A stretch of 64,000 nucleotides of DNA from an uncultured Ignavibacteriota bacterium (GCA_903861125.1 CAIOTF010000039.1:124001-188000), one strand, 5' to 3'. Counted from the stretch's first letter, positions 35,632 through 45,142 are shown. Numbers and translations: made by a program. The notes: generated by a model not told the origin, from the letters alone.

Positions 35632-36671
35632 ACGACCCGAAACGGATACTTGTCTTCCAAACGGCATTTCTCGGCGATGTAATATTGACGCTGCCGATGT
35701 TACAGCTTCTTCATCAGCGCTTCCCCGATGCCGAGATTGATGTTGTGACCACACCCAAAGCAGCCGAATTATTTTCGAATCATCCGGCAGTGCGTACGAT
35801 CATTTCCTACGACAAACGGAAGAGTCAAAAAGGTTTCAAAGGGATCATTGCTCTTTCGATTGTACTGAGAAAGAAAAAATACGATCTTGCCGTTGTACCT
35901 CACCGTTCATTCAGAACATCTTTGATCATAGCCTTAAGCGGAATACGAAAGCGGATAGGATTTTCAACGGCCGCAGCAAATTTTGTCTATTCGGACGTTG
36001 TGCAATATGAAAAGACAAAACATGAAATAGAGCGCAATCTGGATCTGTTATCACCGTTTGGAATAACGGCTTCCGCCCGAGAACTTCCCTCATTATATCC
36101 GTCCCACGCAGATGTTGAATGTATCAATAGACTCGTGCGCGAAAAGGAAATTGCAGATCAGAACCGATTGATTGCAATCGCACCCGGTTCCGTTTGGAAC
36201 ACAAAGCGCTGGCCTTCGGAACGATTTGCGGAACTTTCGCTGATTCTTGCTAAGGACGGATATTATGTGTTGGTCATTGGCGGGAAAGAGGATGCTGAAT
36301 TAGGAAGATCGATCGTTGAGTCCGGTCATCATAAAAATATTCATAACGTCACAGGAACTTTATCACTGCTGCAATCCGCAGAATTGATTCGACGAAGTAA
36401 AGCGTTGATCACGAATGACAGTGCGCCTTTGCACATTGGCGTTGCAATGAAAACGCCCGTTGCAGCGATCTTCGGGGCAACTGTACCGGAATTCGGTTTT
36501 GCTCCTTATGGCGAAAAAGACATCGTTGTTGAGGTGAAGGGATTAGAATGCCGGCCGTGCGCGATCCATGGTGGAAACAAATGTCCTATCGAAACATTCG
36601 TCTGTATGAACAATATTGATGCAACGATGGTGTACGGCAGGGTTATAGATCTCTTGAAACGAACGGCATGA
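35628..36671 (+). CDS. waaF: Glycosyltransferase family 9, heptosyltransferase II-like
   Basis: A 347-residue GT9 enzyme, with ILVFQTAFLGDVILTLPML at the N-terminus, the nucleotide-sugar site APGSVWNTKRWPSERFAEL near residue 185, TNDSAPLHIGVAM near 262, and the late Cys-rich segment CRPCAIHGGNKCP, as in WaaF (ADP-heptose:LPS heptosyltransferase II). It acts in building the inner LPS core. Its GTG start overlaps the lpxL stop (GTGA); the frame is open further upstream but inside lpxL. No heptose biosynthesis gene is in the window. Confidence 0.9.
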   Translation: MNDPKRILVFQTAFLGDVILTLPMLQLLHQRFPDAEIDVVTTPKAAELFSNHPAVRTIISYDKRKSQKGFKGIIALSIVLRKKKYDLAVVPHRSFRTSLIIALSGIRKRIGFSTAAANFVYSDVVQYEKTKHEIERNLDLLSPFGITASARELPSLYPSHADVECINRLVREKEIADQNRLIAIAPGSVWNTKRWPSERFAELSLILAKDGYYVLVIGGKEDAELGRSIVESGHHKNIHNVTGTLSLLQSAELIRRSKALITNDSAPLHIGVAMKTPVAAIFGATVPEFGFAPYGEKDIVVEVKGLECRPCAIHGGNKCPIETFVCMNNIDATMVYGRVIDLLKRTA

Positions 36672-36702
36672 TCCGAATTTCTTGCGGACCGACTTCTGCG
36701 TT

Positions 36703-39000
36703 TTAAAACTCTGTTGAACTCCCCGTATCGAGTGAATCCGCACTCCGGTGCACATCACATTGAGCCGGCAGATATTTTGAGTTGAATATCTCCGTGACCC
36801 GTACAGGACAGAATTCCGTTACCAGTTTCTTCGTTTCGGCACAGATTGTATCACGTTCTACACCGTTGGGTATTCTGAAATACGGCTGCGTAACGGGAAT
36901 GGTTTTGTCTTCGTAGACGTATTTCATAAATCGGCCGAAAAGGGGAGCAGCTGCACGTCCGCCTTGACCGTCAGCTGAATTGAATGTGACCGCCTGATCG
37001 TCAAATCCGACCCACATGCCTGCGGCAAGCTGCGGAGTGAATCCCACAAACCAAGCGTCGGCATATTCCTGCGTTGTACCGGTTTTTCCTGCAGCAGGAT
37101 AATGAAAATAATTTCTGACGCGGGCTCCGGAACCAAACGGACTGTTGATTACATCCTCCATCATGTTGGTCATGATGTATGCGGTCTCTTTACTCAGCAC
37201 CTCTTTCTTTTCCGGGAAATTCTCTTCGATGACATTTCCGTCTTTGTCTTCGATCTTCAGAATAGAATTCGGTTCAACAAAAACTCCTTCGTTGGCAAAC
37301 GTGCTGAACGCCGATGTCATTTCCAGCGGTGTGACCTGAGCGGTTCCCAAAGCGATGGACTCGTAGGCAGGGATTGGCGATTTAATTCCCATCCGCTGCG
37401 CATAATCAACAACCTGTTCCTTTGTAACGAGATCCATGATGACGCGGACAGTGACCAAATTAAGCGAACGGGTCAGAGCATTGCGCAGCGTTGATTTTCC
37501 TCCAACATCACCTTCAAAATTTCCCGGTCTCCATTCAGTTCCGTCGGCCATCATAACGGTGATGGGTTGATTGAGCATTTCATACGACGGCGGATATCCG
37601 TTGTCTATCGCAACAGTATAGACGAATGGTTTGAATGAAGAACCCGGCTGACGCCGTATCTGCGTTACGTGATTCAATCCGTACCGGAAAGTTCGGAAGT
37701 TCCTTCCGCCGACCATGGCTCGGATCCCGCCGGTCTTCGGATCGATTGCAACAAAACCGACCTCAATCGACTGCCATATTTGTTTTATGGAATCAATGAA
37801 GCGAGGATCGTTTTTCAACGAAGAAAGAACACTATCCTTGTTTGCATGTTGCCGATACAGATCAGTTTGCTTTGCAGCACGCTCGAGGATCTTATCCAGC
37901 GCGGCGTGTTTGTTATCCCAGCTCCAGATTTTATTAAACTGTGCCTGCTTCTCGGCAAGATGTTCTTCCACCGCACGGTTCGCATATCGCTGCATTCTGC
38001 TGTCGAGCGTAGTGTAAATGGAAAGTCCCTCTTTATAGATGTTGAAGCCGTATTTTTCCGCCTTGTCGCGCATCTGCTGTCGGATGTATTCAACAAAGTG
38101 CGGAGCAAGTCCAAGTGGTGCTTCAATGTTCGATGTATAGGTGAGCGGTTCTGCCTTGATTTCTTCGGCACGTTCGGGTGAAAGTCTGCCTTCCTGCACC
38201 ATCAACGCAAGGACGAGGTTTCTGCGACCAATCGCGCGCTCTGGATGCTTCTGCGGATCGTAATATGCCGGGCCGTTCAATATCGCCACAAGCATAACGG
38301 ATTCGCCGAGCGTGAGTGCTTCAACCTGTTTTCCGAAGTAAATATCGGCAGCTGCAGAGATGCCGTAGACACTTCGTCCAAAATAGATCTCATTCAGGTA
38401 CATTTCCAGAATCTCTTTTTTTGTGAAGTTCTTTTCGATCTGAACGGATGTGAAAAATTCCCTGAACTTGCGTGTTGCCTTTTCGAATGCATTCTCGTCG
38501 GCTTGCTGGAACCCGTACAGATTTCGAGCAAGCTGCTGTGTGATGGTGCTGGCTCCTTCTTTCAACCGCAGCGCGAGAATATTTTTTACCATTGCGCGGA
38601 GAAAACGCCACGGTGTAACACCCCAGTGCTGATAAAAATTCTTGTCTTCCGTGGAAATGAGAGCGTCAATAACGCTTTGCGGTATCTGATTGTAGGAAAC
38701 GTACGAACGGTTTTTTGTGGAATAGAACGTTGCCAATATTTCACCGTCCACCGAATATACTTTTGTTGCAAGTTCGGGTTTTGGATTTTCAAGTTCTTCA
38801 AGGGAGGGGAGGCCGGAAACAATGTAATTGTAATACGCCACCATCAGCACCAGGAAGAGAGCGAACGCGCCGAAAAAATAGCGGCGGTATTTCTTAAAGA
38901 AGCCTTTGCTTTTCTGCAGCAGGGCTTCGCGGTATTTGGGGTCGCCGAAGTATTTTTTCATCTCTTCTGAACTGTATTTCGGTCGTTTCTTGTCAGCCAT
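36703..39000 (-). CDS. mrcA: Penicillin-binding protein 1A (bifunctional)
   Basis: A 765-residue class A penicillin-binding protein. A membrane helix at about 41-62 is followed by a GT51 glycosyltransferase (ISTEDKNFYQHWG with the catalytic Glu near 119, STITQQLARN, EMYLNEIYFG). The transpeptidase has the SxxK motif in PGSSFKPF near 454, a later SLN, and KTGTT near 637. It polymerises and cross-links peptidoglycan in the periplasm. It is the last gene of a minus-strand run with lpxH 16 bases upstream, and ends convergently with waaF, with no obvious terminator in the 31-base gap. Confidence 0.96.
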   Translation of the reverse strand: MADKKRPKYSSEEMKKYFGDPKYREALLQKSKGFFKKYRRYFFGAFALFLVLMVAYYNYIVSGLPSLEELENPKPELATKVYSVDGEILATFYSTKNRSYVSYNQIPQSVIDALISTEDKNFYQHWGVTPWRFLRAMVKNILALRLKEGASTITQQLARNLYGFQQADENAFEKATRKFREFFTSVQIEKNFTKKEILEMYLNEIYFGRSVYGISAAADIYFGKQVEALTLGESVMLVAILNGPAYYDPQKHPERAIGRRNLVLALMVQEGRLSPERAEEIKAEPLTYTSNIEAPLGLAPHFVEYIRQQMRDKAEKYGFNIYKEGLSIYTTLDSRMQRYANRAVEEHLAEKQAQFNKIWSWDNKHAALDKILERAAKQTDLYRQHANKDSVLSSLKNDPRFIDSIKQIWQSIEVGFVAIDPKTGGIRAMVGGRNFRTFRYGLNHVTQIRRQPGSSFKPFVYTVAIDNGYPPSYEMLNQPITVMMADGTEWRPGNFEGDVGGKSTLRNALTRSLNLVTVRVIMDLVTKEQVVDYAQRMGIKSPIPAYESIALGTAQVTPLEMTSAFSTFANEGVFVEPNSILKIEDKDGNVIEENFPEKKEVLSKETAYIMTNMMEDVINSPFGSGARVRNYFHYPAAGKTGTTQEYADAWFVGFTPQLAAGMWVGFDDQAVTFNSADGQGGRAAAPLFGRFMKYVYEDKTIPVTQPYFRIPNGVERDTICAETKKLVTEFCPVRVTEIFNSKYLPAQCDVHRSADSLDTGSSTEF

Positions 39001-39016
39001 AATTTCTTGTGAGCAA

Positions 39017-39817
39017 TTATTTTTTTCGTTTTGAAGGCGCGCGTTTTGAACGGCTAACAGCCTGTTTTTTGGGTATTACCGCAGCGCTGACCGTGTTCTT
39101 CCATTCTTTCAGTTCGATCTTTTTTCCGTCAAATTCAGCATATGTGTTATAAGAGATCCAATCACCCAGATTTAAATACACACCGTTATTTGTCTTGTGC
39201 TCTAACGGCTTATGGCGATGGCCCATGATCACGATCTCGTACCCTTCCGCAATCTTTTTTTCGGCAAATTGTACCATTCCGTCCGTTTCGCCGAAATCTT
39301 TGTTTCCGGTGTAGTGCCTGCTCGTCTTCGATGAACCGTGAGCGATGGGTGCTGTCCAGTCGGGATGCAGCAATGAATAGAGGAAAATACTGATACGGCT
39401 GCGGAGGATCTTTTTAAGGATGCGGTATCCTGTATCGTTCAATGCAAGGCCGTCACCGTGATGGAAATAGAATTTTTTTCCGTGCAGCACCATCCCGAAT
39501 GGATCCTTATAAACCGGGATTCCCAGATCGTTCGGAAAGAAATCCTTCAGCCAGTAGTCGTGATTGCCGGCTATGTAATGCACGCTGATCCCTTGTTCTA
39601 CCAGTGCTGCCAATTTTGAAATGACATGATGATACCCGCGTGGAATGACGTTCTTGTACTCGAACCAGTAATCGAACAGATCACCCATAATAAAAAGCTG
39701 TTCGGCATTCTTCTCAACATGCGACAGAAAGGAAAGCAAGCGCTGTTCTTTTTCTTTTTCGCGTGCGGTGTCGTGCAGGCCTAAATGAACATCAGAGAAG
39801 AAGAATATCTTTTTCAT
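39017..39817 (-). CDS. lpxH: UDP-2,3-diacylglucosamine diphosphatase LpxH
   Basis: A 266-residue calcineurin-fold hydrolase with metal motifs SDVHLG, GDLFDYW, GNHDYW, HHGDG and GHRHKP. GDLFDYWFEY and the Asp/His spacing match LpxH, which makes lipid X from UDP-2,3-diacylglucosamine in lipid A synthesis. The final about 25 residues are a Lys/Arg/Ser-rich tail beyond the fold. It lies just upstream of PBP1A, so two envelope functions share a transcript. Confidence 0.9.
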   Translation of the reverse strand: MKKIFFFSDVHLGLHDTAREKEKEQRLLSFLSHVEKNAEQLFIMGDLFDYWFEYKNVIPRGYHHVISKLAALVEQGISVHYIAGNHDYWLKDFFPNDLGIPVYKDPFGMVLHGKKFYFHHGDGLALNDTGYRILKKILRSRISIFLYSLLHPDWTAPIAHGSSKTSRHYTGNKDFGETDGMVQFAEKKIAEGYEIVIMGHRHKPLEHKTNNGVYLNLGDWISYNTYAEFDGKKIELKEWKNTVSAAVIPKKQAVSRSKRAPSKRKK

Positions 39818-39864
39818 GTTGAGAATTCTAGTGTATCAAGGATGTTTGTTCGCAAAACATAAGT

Positions 39865-41133
39865 TTACGTTGCGGTGTTCCTGATATGTTCTTTGTCACT
39901 GACGCGTTCGAGCAGGATAAGCCCTGCAACAAAAAAGAGGCCGATCGTCAGGAGCGATATCCGCTGGTCGCCTGTAATATACGAAATCAGTCCGAACAAA
40001 AAAGTACCGACCACTGCCGAGGCTTTGCCGCACAGACCGTCAAAGAATCCGAAGAATTCTGCCTCACGTTCTTTCGGTGTCAGCTGTGCCATCAGGCTTC
40101 TACTGGCCGCTTGCGATGCTCCCATCGAACTTCCGGCGACAGCGCCGATCATGTAGAACATCTCTTTGGTCTGTACAAAGTACGCGCCGGCTACGACCAG
40201 TATCCAGATTACCAGATTGATCGCGATCGTCCGCTTTGCACCGATCTTGTCCGTAATGATCCCGAAGAAGAGCGAACCAACGATGCCGGATGCTTGAACA
40301 ATTGCAAAGAGAACGAGAACTTCTTGCAGCGAAAAATGCAGCGTCTGTGTCGCAAAGATCGACGCAAACGAAATGACCGTCAGAATGCCGTCATTATAGA
40401 TGAAGAATGCAAGAAGAAAACGGGAGACATTTCTGTAATTTTTCAGATGTCCGATTGTTTCGCTGACTCGCTGTATCCCGGCTTTTATATACGAGACCTT
40501 ATATTCAAATTTTGTTTTATGATCGCGCAGAAAAATAAAAAGAGGGGCGGAGAAGAGAAGAAATATTCCGGCGGCAATAGCAAAACTTAGTTTTACGTTT
40601 GCAAGATTTTCTGCGCCAAATCCCAGCTTATACAAAGGCATAGCGATGAGCAGCGTTATCAGCGAACCGATATACCCCATCGCAAATCCGTAACCGGAAA
40701 CGCGGCCATAACTCCGTTCATTGGTAAGATTGGGAAGGAACGCATCGTAAAAAACGAGGCCTCCTTCAAAGCCTACATTGGCAAGAATGAAGAGGATCAT
40801 TCCTGTCGCAACCATACCGGCGTCGACAAAAGAGAGTAGGGCAGTGGAGACGATACTGACGATTGTGAATCCGAAAAGAAATCTTTTTCTGCGTGAAGAA
40901 AAATCAGCTGCTGCTCCGAGAACAGGTGCAATCAATGCTGTAAGGAGCATGGAGATACTTACGGCGATTCCCCATAAGAGATCACCCCGTCCGCTTCCGC
41001 CGGCAACAATCTCCTTGAAATAGAGCGAATACCCAACGGCAACGATCATTACGGAGAATGACGTATTGGCAAAATCAAACAATGTCCAGACAAAGATTTG
41101 AAACCGGTTCGAATGAGTGGGATTCGGATTCAT
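39865..41133 (-). CDS. MFS transporter, UMF1/Atg22-like
   Basis: A 422-residue permease with twelve predicted membrane helices. The N-terminal FVWTLFDFANTSFSVMI and the DAFLPNLTNERSYGRVSGYGFAMGY segment are typical of the Atg22-like UMF1 family of major facilitators, whose bacterial substrates are mostly unknown. The ATG at 41133 directly follows an in-frame TTG. It begins 9 bases after the nusB stop and is probably cotranscribed with nusB, lpxH and PBP1A. Confidence 0.88.
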   Translation of the reverse strand: MNPNPTHSNRFQIFVWTLFDFANTSFSVMIVAVGYSLYFKEIVAGGSGRGDLLWGIAVSISMLLTALIAPVLGAAADFSSRRKRFLFGFTIVSIVSTALLSFVDAGMVATGMILFILANVGFEGGLVFYDAFLPNLTNERSYGRVSGYGFAMGYIGSLITLLIAMPLYKLGFGAENLANVKLSFAIAAGIFLLFSAPLFIFLRDHKTKFEYKVSYIKAGIQRVSETIGHLKNYRNVSRFLLAFFIYNDGILTVISFASIFATQTLHFSLQEVLVLFAIVQASGIVGSLFFGIITDKIGAKRTIAINLVIWILVVAGAYFVQTKEMFYMIGAVAGSSMGASQAASRSLMAQLTPKEREAEFFGFFDGLCGKASAVVGTFLFGLISYITGDQRISLLTIGLFFVAGLILLERVSDKEHIRNTAT

Positions 41134-41141
41134 CAAAAAAT

Positions 41142-41627
41142 TCAGGCGTGAGGTTTTTTGGCTTGAGAATCGAGCAGGCCTCGGCCGGTTTTATTCATCA
41201 AACCTTCTTTCTTCAATTCGATCAGAACGGCATCCATAATGCCGTTGATGAATGTGCCGCTGCTTTCGGTGCTGTAATCTTTTGCGATCTCTATTGCTTC
41301 ATTGATCGTCACTTTCGGCGGGATATCGGGAAAGAATAACAACTCAGAAAGGCTCATCCGCAGCAGGATCTTATCGATCAATGCAATACGGTGGAAATCC
41401 CAATGTTCGGTCTTTGATTTCAAGCGTTTATCAATCTCGGCTTGATGTGCAATGGTTTTGATAAAAAGGGATTGGGCAAAGTCGAAATCATTGCCGCTCT
41501 CTTTTAATTCGCCCAGTATGGTGTCTATAACATGCTGTGGAGCATCTTTCGAGATCTCGATAGCATACAATGCTTGCATTACAAGTTCACGGATGTGTCT
41601 GCGCTTAGGTATTTTTTCTTCTGTCAT
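41142..41627 (-). CDS. nusB: Transcription antitermination protein NusB
   Basis: A 161-residue NusB, with RHIRELVMQALYAIEIS at the N-terminus and PPKVTINEAIEIAKDYSTESSGTFINGIMD at the C-terminus, split here by the family helices. NusB binds boxA RNA with NusE and supports rRNA antitermination. The C-terminal 20 residues extend past the usual end. The open frame reaches further upstream, but MTEEK is the natural start and no better site is seen. Confidence 0.94.
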   Translation of the reverse strand: MTEEKIPKRRHIRELVMQALYAIEISKDAPQHVIDTILGELKESGNDFDFAQSLFIKTIAHQAEIDKRLKSKTEHWDFHRIALIDKILLRMSLSELLFFPDIPPKVTINEAIEIAKDYSTESSGTFINGIMDAVLIELKKEGLMNKTGRGLLDSQAKKPHA

Positions 41628-41740
41628 GCAACAAGATACTGAAAAATGAGAAACGTTGCCATAGATTAAATCGATGAGCGGCTCGGTCCAGCCTGATGCA
41701 CCGGCTGAATTATCAGGAGAAATTTTGTATTTTACTGTAT

Positions 41741-43009
41741 ATGCTATCAAAACTACTTCCATCACCATCGGATATTCCGCCAGATCAGAATCCGTCCCTT
41801 CGTCACAACATCAAAATGCACCTGCTGGATGGTTCGATCTATGTGCTTGGCATGAGTCTGGTCTCTGTGCAAACGATCCTTCCGATTTTCATCAAGGAAC
41901 TTGGAGGAAGTCCGATGTCGATCGGTTCCGTTCAGGTGATGTGGACCATTGGACAAAATATTCCTTCCGTTTTCGTAGCTCATTTACTGCAGCGGCGAAT
42001 TCTTTTTAAGCCTCCCATGGTATTTTGGGGTCTTGCGCACAGAATCATGTTATTGGTGTGCGGGTTAGCGGCGTTTCTGCTGATCGGGAAAATCTCATCC
42101 GATACTGCAGTACCGCTTTTTCTCTTCCTCATCTTTCTTATTCCGGCGGTCGGCGGTTTTTCAGGGCTGCCGTGGTTCCAAGTTTTCACAAAAACAGTGC
42201 CGGTAAAAATACGCGGACGGTTGATGGGAATCCGGCAATTGCTCGGTTCTGCGGCCGGGGCTATCGGCGGTTCTCTCATCAGTCTGATATTGTATGCGGT
42301 CGTATTCCCGACGAATTATGCATTGCTCTTCTTCGGTGCATTTTTTTTCACGATGATCTCGTTTAACTTTCTTGTTCGTGTCGTCGAGCAGCCGTCAGTG
42401 GTAGAGGGAAAAGAGGGAATACAATTGAATATTTTCTCGGAGGCAAAGAGGATCATCCGCACCAATAAAAATTTTCGTAATTTTCTTTTCGCCGATGCGT
42501 TCACACTTATGTCTCTTGCAGCATCGTCGTTCTATGCCGTATATGCGGTGGAGAAATTCTCTCTTCCGCCGTCATACGCGGGAACATTCACCGCAATTGT
42601 GATGATTACCAACATGGCTGCAAACATCCTTTTCGGCATTGTTGCGGATACGTACGGACACAAGGTGAATTTACTCGTATTTGCACTCTGCTCCGCATGT
42701 GCGGGATTGTTTGCTATTTTATCAACGAATATACTGATGTACGGATTTGTTTTTTTCTTTTTGGCATGTGCTACGCAGATCCAGGCAATATCGCGGCTTC
42801 CGTTTGTTGCGGAAATGTGCAGGGAAAATGAGCGTCCGGTCTATATTGGGATCGTCAATACGATCACGGCTCCGACAGTCTTTATCGGTCTTGTGTTCGG
42901 ATGGTTCGTTCCGAGAATAGGCTATGCGTCGATTTTTATCATCACCTCGTTGCTTGCTGTGAATTCGTTTCTGATATTATACAGATTCGTTGCTGAGCCG
43001 AGAAAATAA
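41741..43009 (+). CDS. MFS transporter
   Basis: A 422-residue major facilitator with about twelve hydrophobic segments from residue 30 on (MSLVSVQTILPIFIKELG, and a repeat-half start around residue 230). The loop GRLMGIRQLLGSAAG between helices 4 and 5 fits MFS. I cannot assign a substrate. The start is uncertain: ATG 41741, upstream ATG 41696 and internal ATG 41816 are all in frame; none has a well spaced ribosome binding site. The divergent neighbour is nusB. Confidence 0.82.
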   Translation: MLSKLLPSPSDIPPDQNPSLRHNIKMHLLDGSIYVLGMSLVSVQTILPIFIKELGGSPMSIGSVQVMWTIGQNIPSVFVAHLLQRRILFKPPMVFWGLAHRIMLLVCGLAAFLLIGKISSDTAVPLFLFLIFLIPAVGGFSGLPWFQVFTKTVPVKIRGRLMGIRQLLGSAAGAIGGSLISLILYAVVFPTNYALLFFGAFFFTMISFNFLVRVVEQPSVVEGKEGIQLNIFSEAKRIIRTNKNFRNFLFADAFTLMSLAASSFYAVYAVEKFSLPPSYAGTFTAIVMITNMAANILFGIVADTYGHKVNLLVFALCSACAGLFAILSTNILMYGFVFFFLACATQIQAISRLPFVAEMCRENERPVYIGIVNTITAPTVFIGLVFGWFVPRIGYASIFIITSLLAVNSFLILYRFVAEPRK

Positions 43010-43040
43010 TTGCGTACCGAACTATCCTAATATTTTTTAT

Positions 43041-43352
43041 ATGAAACCGATCTCCATAAAACAGACAGATACCGAAACACTGACATTCACATGGGATGAC
43101 AATATCGTTACACCGCTAAAGATCCACCTGCTGCGGGATGAGTGTCCGTGCGCTGAATGTAAGGGCGAAACGATCCTGATGCAGCAAATCCTACCGGTTG
43201 TGAAACCGAAACTTCCCGGTCATTACGAAGTGAAAGGGATTGTTCCCGTAGGCAGTTATGCGATTCAAATTTCGTGGGGCGACGGTCATGCAACGGGGTT
43301 GTATTCGTGGGAGTATTTACGTAACCTGCATTCGAGTGCAGGAAAGAACTGA
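43041..43352 (+). CDS. DUF971 / GBBH-like N-terminal domain protein
   Basis: A 103-residue protein with the DUF971 pattern: TFTWDDN, LRDECPCAECKGE with three Cys, and a final ISWGDGHATGLYSWEYLR. This domain forms the N-terminal zinc-binding part of gamma-butyrobetaine hydroxylase in eukaryotes and is found alone in bacteria and in iron-sulfur assembly-related proteins. Role unknown. ATG 43041 gives the natural start. The gene ends 23 bases before cdd. Confidence 0.85.
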   Translation: MKPISIKQTDTETLTFTWDDNIVTPLKIHLLRDECPCAECKGETILMQQILPVVKPKLPGHYEVKGIVPVGSYAIQISWGDGHATGLYSWEYLRNLHSSAGKN

Positions 43353-43375
43353 CTCTTCAATCAACAGAGGATTCC

Positions 43376-43783
43376 ATGAACAAAAAGATTCGCAGTCAGC
43401 TGATACAACGGGCGATAGAGGCAAAACAAACATCTTATTCTCCCTATTCGAAGTTCAGAGTAGGTGCTTCCATCCTTACAAGCGACGGTGAGATATTTTC
43501 AGGATGCAATGTAGAAAATTCTTCGTACGGTCTTGCGATCTGTGCGGAACGGAATGCAGTCTTCCAGGCGGCATTTGCGGGTAAACGAAAGATCGTTGCG
43601 GTGGCGGTGACTTCTGACGAAAAAGCATTTATCACTCCCTGCGGTGCATGCAGGCAGGTACTGTCGGAATTTGCCGACGGGAATGCAGAGGTCATCCTCG
43701 TCACAGCAGAAGGAAAATCAAAATCGGTGAAGTTTAAGAAAATTTTCCCAACCCCTCCAGCCTTGGAGAAATTGAAAAAATAG
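43376..43783 (+). CDS. cdd: Cytidine deaminase
   Basis: A 135-residue homotetrameric-type cytidine deaminase. It has YSPYSKFRVGA for substrate binding, the catalytic Glu and zinc Cys in GLAICAERNAVFQA, and the two further zinc Cys in PCGACRQVL. It deaminates cytidine and deoxycytidine in pyrimidine salvage. Length is normal. GAGGAT precedes the ATG. Confidence 0.96.
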   Translation: MNKKIRSQLIQRAIEAKQTSYSPYSKFRVGASILTSDGEIFSGCNVENSSYGLAICAERNAVFQAAFAGKRKIVAVAVTSDEKAFITPCGACRQVLSEFADGNAEVILVTAEGKSKSVKFKKIFPTPPALEKLKK

Positions 43784-43807
43784 TCCCTCATTCATCCTGT
43801 CCCGACA

Positions 43808-44386
43808 ATGAAAATCATCATCGCAAGCACACGCACGCCAAAAGTGAATGGAGTAAAAAAAGCGGTTGCCGCACTCTCCACGCTTTTTTCAATTGATATG
43901 CAGTCAATACAATTCGAAATAACGGATGCACCCAGCGGTGTTTCCGATACCCCTGTTTCGATTGAAGAATTAATGCGTGGAGCAAGACAACGTGCACAAC
44001 GGGTGTTTCAAAAGATTGATAATGAATTGGTCTTGAGCGTGGGTGTGGAAGGGGGATTGTTCACGATTGAAGAAAACGTTTTTCTGCAGAGTTGGACGTG
44101 TGTGTATGATGGTGTGACTTTCCATTACGGAAGTTCGGGAGCGATCGAACTCCCCCGTATTTTGGCAAAGGAAGTGGTGCAGAACGGTGTTGATCTGGGG
44201 ATAGCGATTGATGAATTTGCAAAACAGGCGGATGTGCGAAGTAATCAGGGAACATTCGGAATATTATCGAACGATAGTATCACGCGGGAAGATTCATTCG
44301 AGTTGGCAACGATGTGTGCGATGATCCCTTTCCTTAACAAAGGAATCTATTCACATTCAGGTAACATACATTTAACACAGGTTTAA
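43808..44386 (+). CDS. yjjX: Inosine/xanthosine triphosphatase-like protein (YjjX/DUF84)
   Basis: A 192-residue protein of the YjjX/DUF84 family, which hydrolyses non-canonical purine triphosphates such as ITP and XTP. Visible features are IIIASTRTPKVNGVKKA at the N-terminus, APSGVSDTPVS, SVGVEGGLF and TREDSFELATMCA. It follows cytidine deaminase by 24 bases, so two nucleotide-handling genes are grouped. The last 37 bases of the gene coincide with four TTNACA-type repeats that probably regulate the next operon. Confidence 0.87.
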   Translation: MKIIIASTRTPKVNGVKKAVAALSTLFSIDMQSIQFEITDAPSGVSDTPVSIEELMRGARQRAQRVFQKIDNELVLSVGVEGGLFTIEENVFLQSWTCVYDGVTFHYGSSGAIELPRILAKEVVQNGVDLGIAIDEFAKQADVRSNQGTFGILSNDSITREDSFELATMCAMIPFLNKGIYSHSGNIHLTQV

Positions 44387-44388
44387 CA
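44350..44388 (+). promoter_or_regulatory. Pho box-like operator, four direct repeats
   Basis: TTCACA (44350), GTAACA (44361), TTAACA (44372) and TTAACA (44383) recur every 11 bases with 5-base spacers. The Bacillus PhoP site consensus is TT(A/T/C)ACA repeats with about 5-base spacers. The array ends 9 bases before the -35 of the response-regulator promoter, so it fits autoregulation of a PhoB/PhoR pair. Confidence 0.65.
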
Positions 44389-44397
44389 TAAAGTACG

Positions 44398-44426
44398 TTG
44401 AAGTCGTTGCCTTTCTTCTCTATATT
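44398..44426 (+). promoter_or_regulatory. Promoter of the PhoB-like response regulator gene
   Basis: TTGAAG (44398-44403) and TATATT (44421-44426) have a 17-base spacer. The expected start near 44433 leaves a short leader with AAAGGA before ATG 44450. The repeat array lies immediately upstream. Confidence 0.6.
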
Positions 44427-44449
44427 GGGGCCGCTGTGAAAGGATTCTT

Positions 44450-45142
44450 ATGAAAAAAAAAATACTGATTGCCGACGACGAACGTGATATCATTGATTTC
44501 CTGAAATACAATCTTGAAAAAGAAGGTTTCGATGTGCTGACGGCAAAAAATGGAGTGGAAGCAGTAGCGCTGGCGGCGAAATTGCCGAGCCTTATTCTCC
44601 TGGACATTATGATGCCGGAGATGGATGGGTTGGAAGCGGTTCGTCTGCTAAAGATGAATTCGGCAACGGCAAAAATTCCGGTGATCTTTTTAACGGCGCG
44701 AAATTCTGAAGTGGATGAAGTGGTTGGTTTGGAATTAGGTGCGGATGATTATATCATCAAACCGGTCAGCATCCCCAAATTGATGGCGCGTATTAAGATG
44801 ACTCTGCGGAAGAAAGCAACGGCAGCAGAGGAGAAAGTGTCGAGCACGGAGATACTCCGGCGCGGAATCATCGAGATCAACCGTTCACGGTACAAAGTTT
44901 TTGTCAATAAAAAAGAAGTATTCTTTCCCAAAAAAGAATTTGAAGTGCTGGCGTATCTTGTAAAGAATGCCGGCAAGGTCGTAACACGCGAAACACTCCT
45001 GTCGCAGATTTGGGGAAGCGACGTGTATGTTATCGACAGAACAGTCGACGTCCATATCCGGAAAATCCGCGAGAAACTTGGTGCCAACGCCGATTATATC
45101 GATACCATCAAAGGTGTCGGGTACCGTATGCGAGAGATATAA
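44450..45142 (+). CDS. phoB: OmpR/PhoB-family response regulator
   Basis: A 230-residue regulator. The receiver has Asp9/Asp10, phospho-acceptor Asp52 in LLDIMMPEMDG, a Thr in FLTARN and Lys in YIIKPVS. The winged-helix output domain (about 135-230) has FPKKEFEVLAYL, RETLLSQIW and VDVHIRKIREKL. A PhoB/PhoP identity is supported by the upstream repeats and the PhoR-like kinase, but no phosphate transporter genes are in the window. A terminator lies between it and the kinase gene, so the two may be expressed at different levels. Confidence 0.9.
   Translation: MKKKILIADDERDIIDFLKYNLEKEGFDVLTAKNGVEAVALAAKLPSLILLDIMMPEMDGLEAVRLLKMNSATAKIPVIFLTARNSEVDEVVGLELGADDYIIKPVSIPKLMARIKMTLRKKATAAEEKVSSTEILRRGIIEINRSRYKVFVNKKEVFFPKKEFEVLAYLVKNAGKVVTRETLLSQIWGSDVYVIDRTVDVHIRKIREKLGANADYIDTIKGVGYRMREI

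Noticed and set aside
39886..40590. Plus-strand open frame of 234 codons
   Set aside because: It lies antisense to the UMF1-type permease and its composition mirrors codon bias of that gene.
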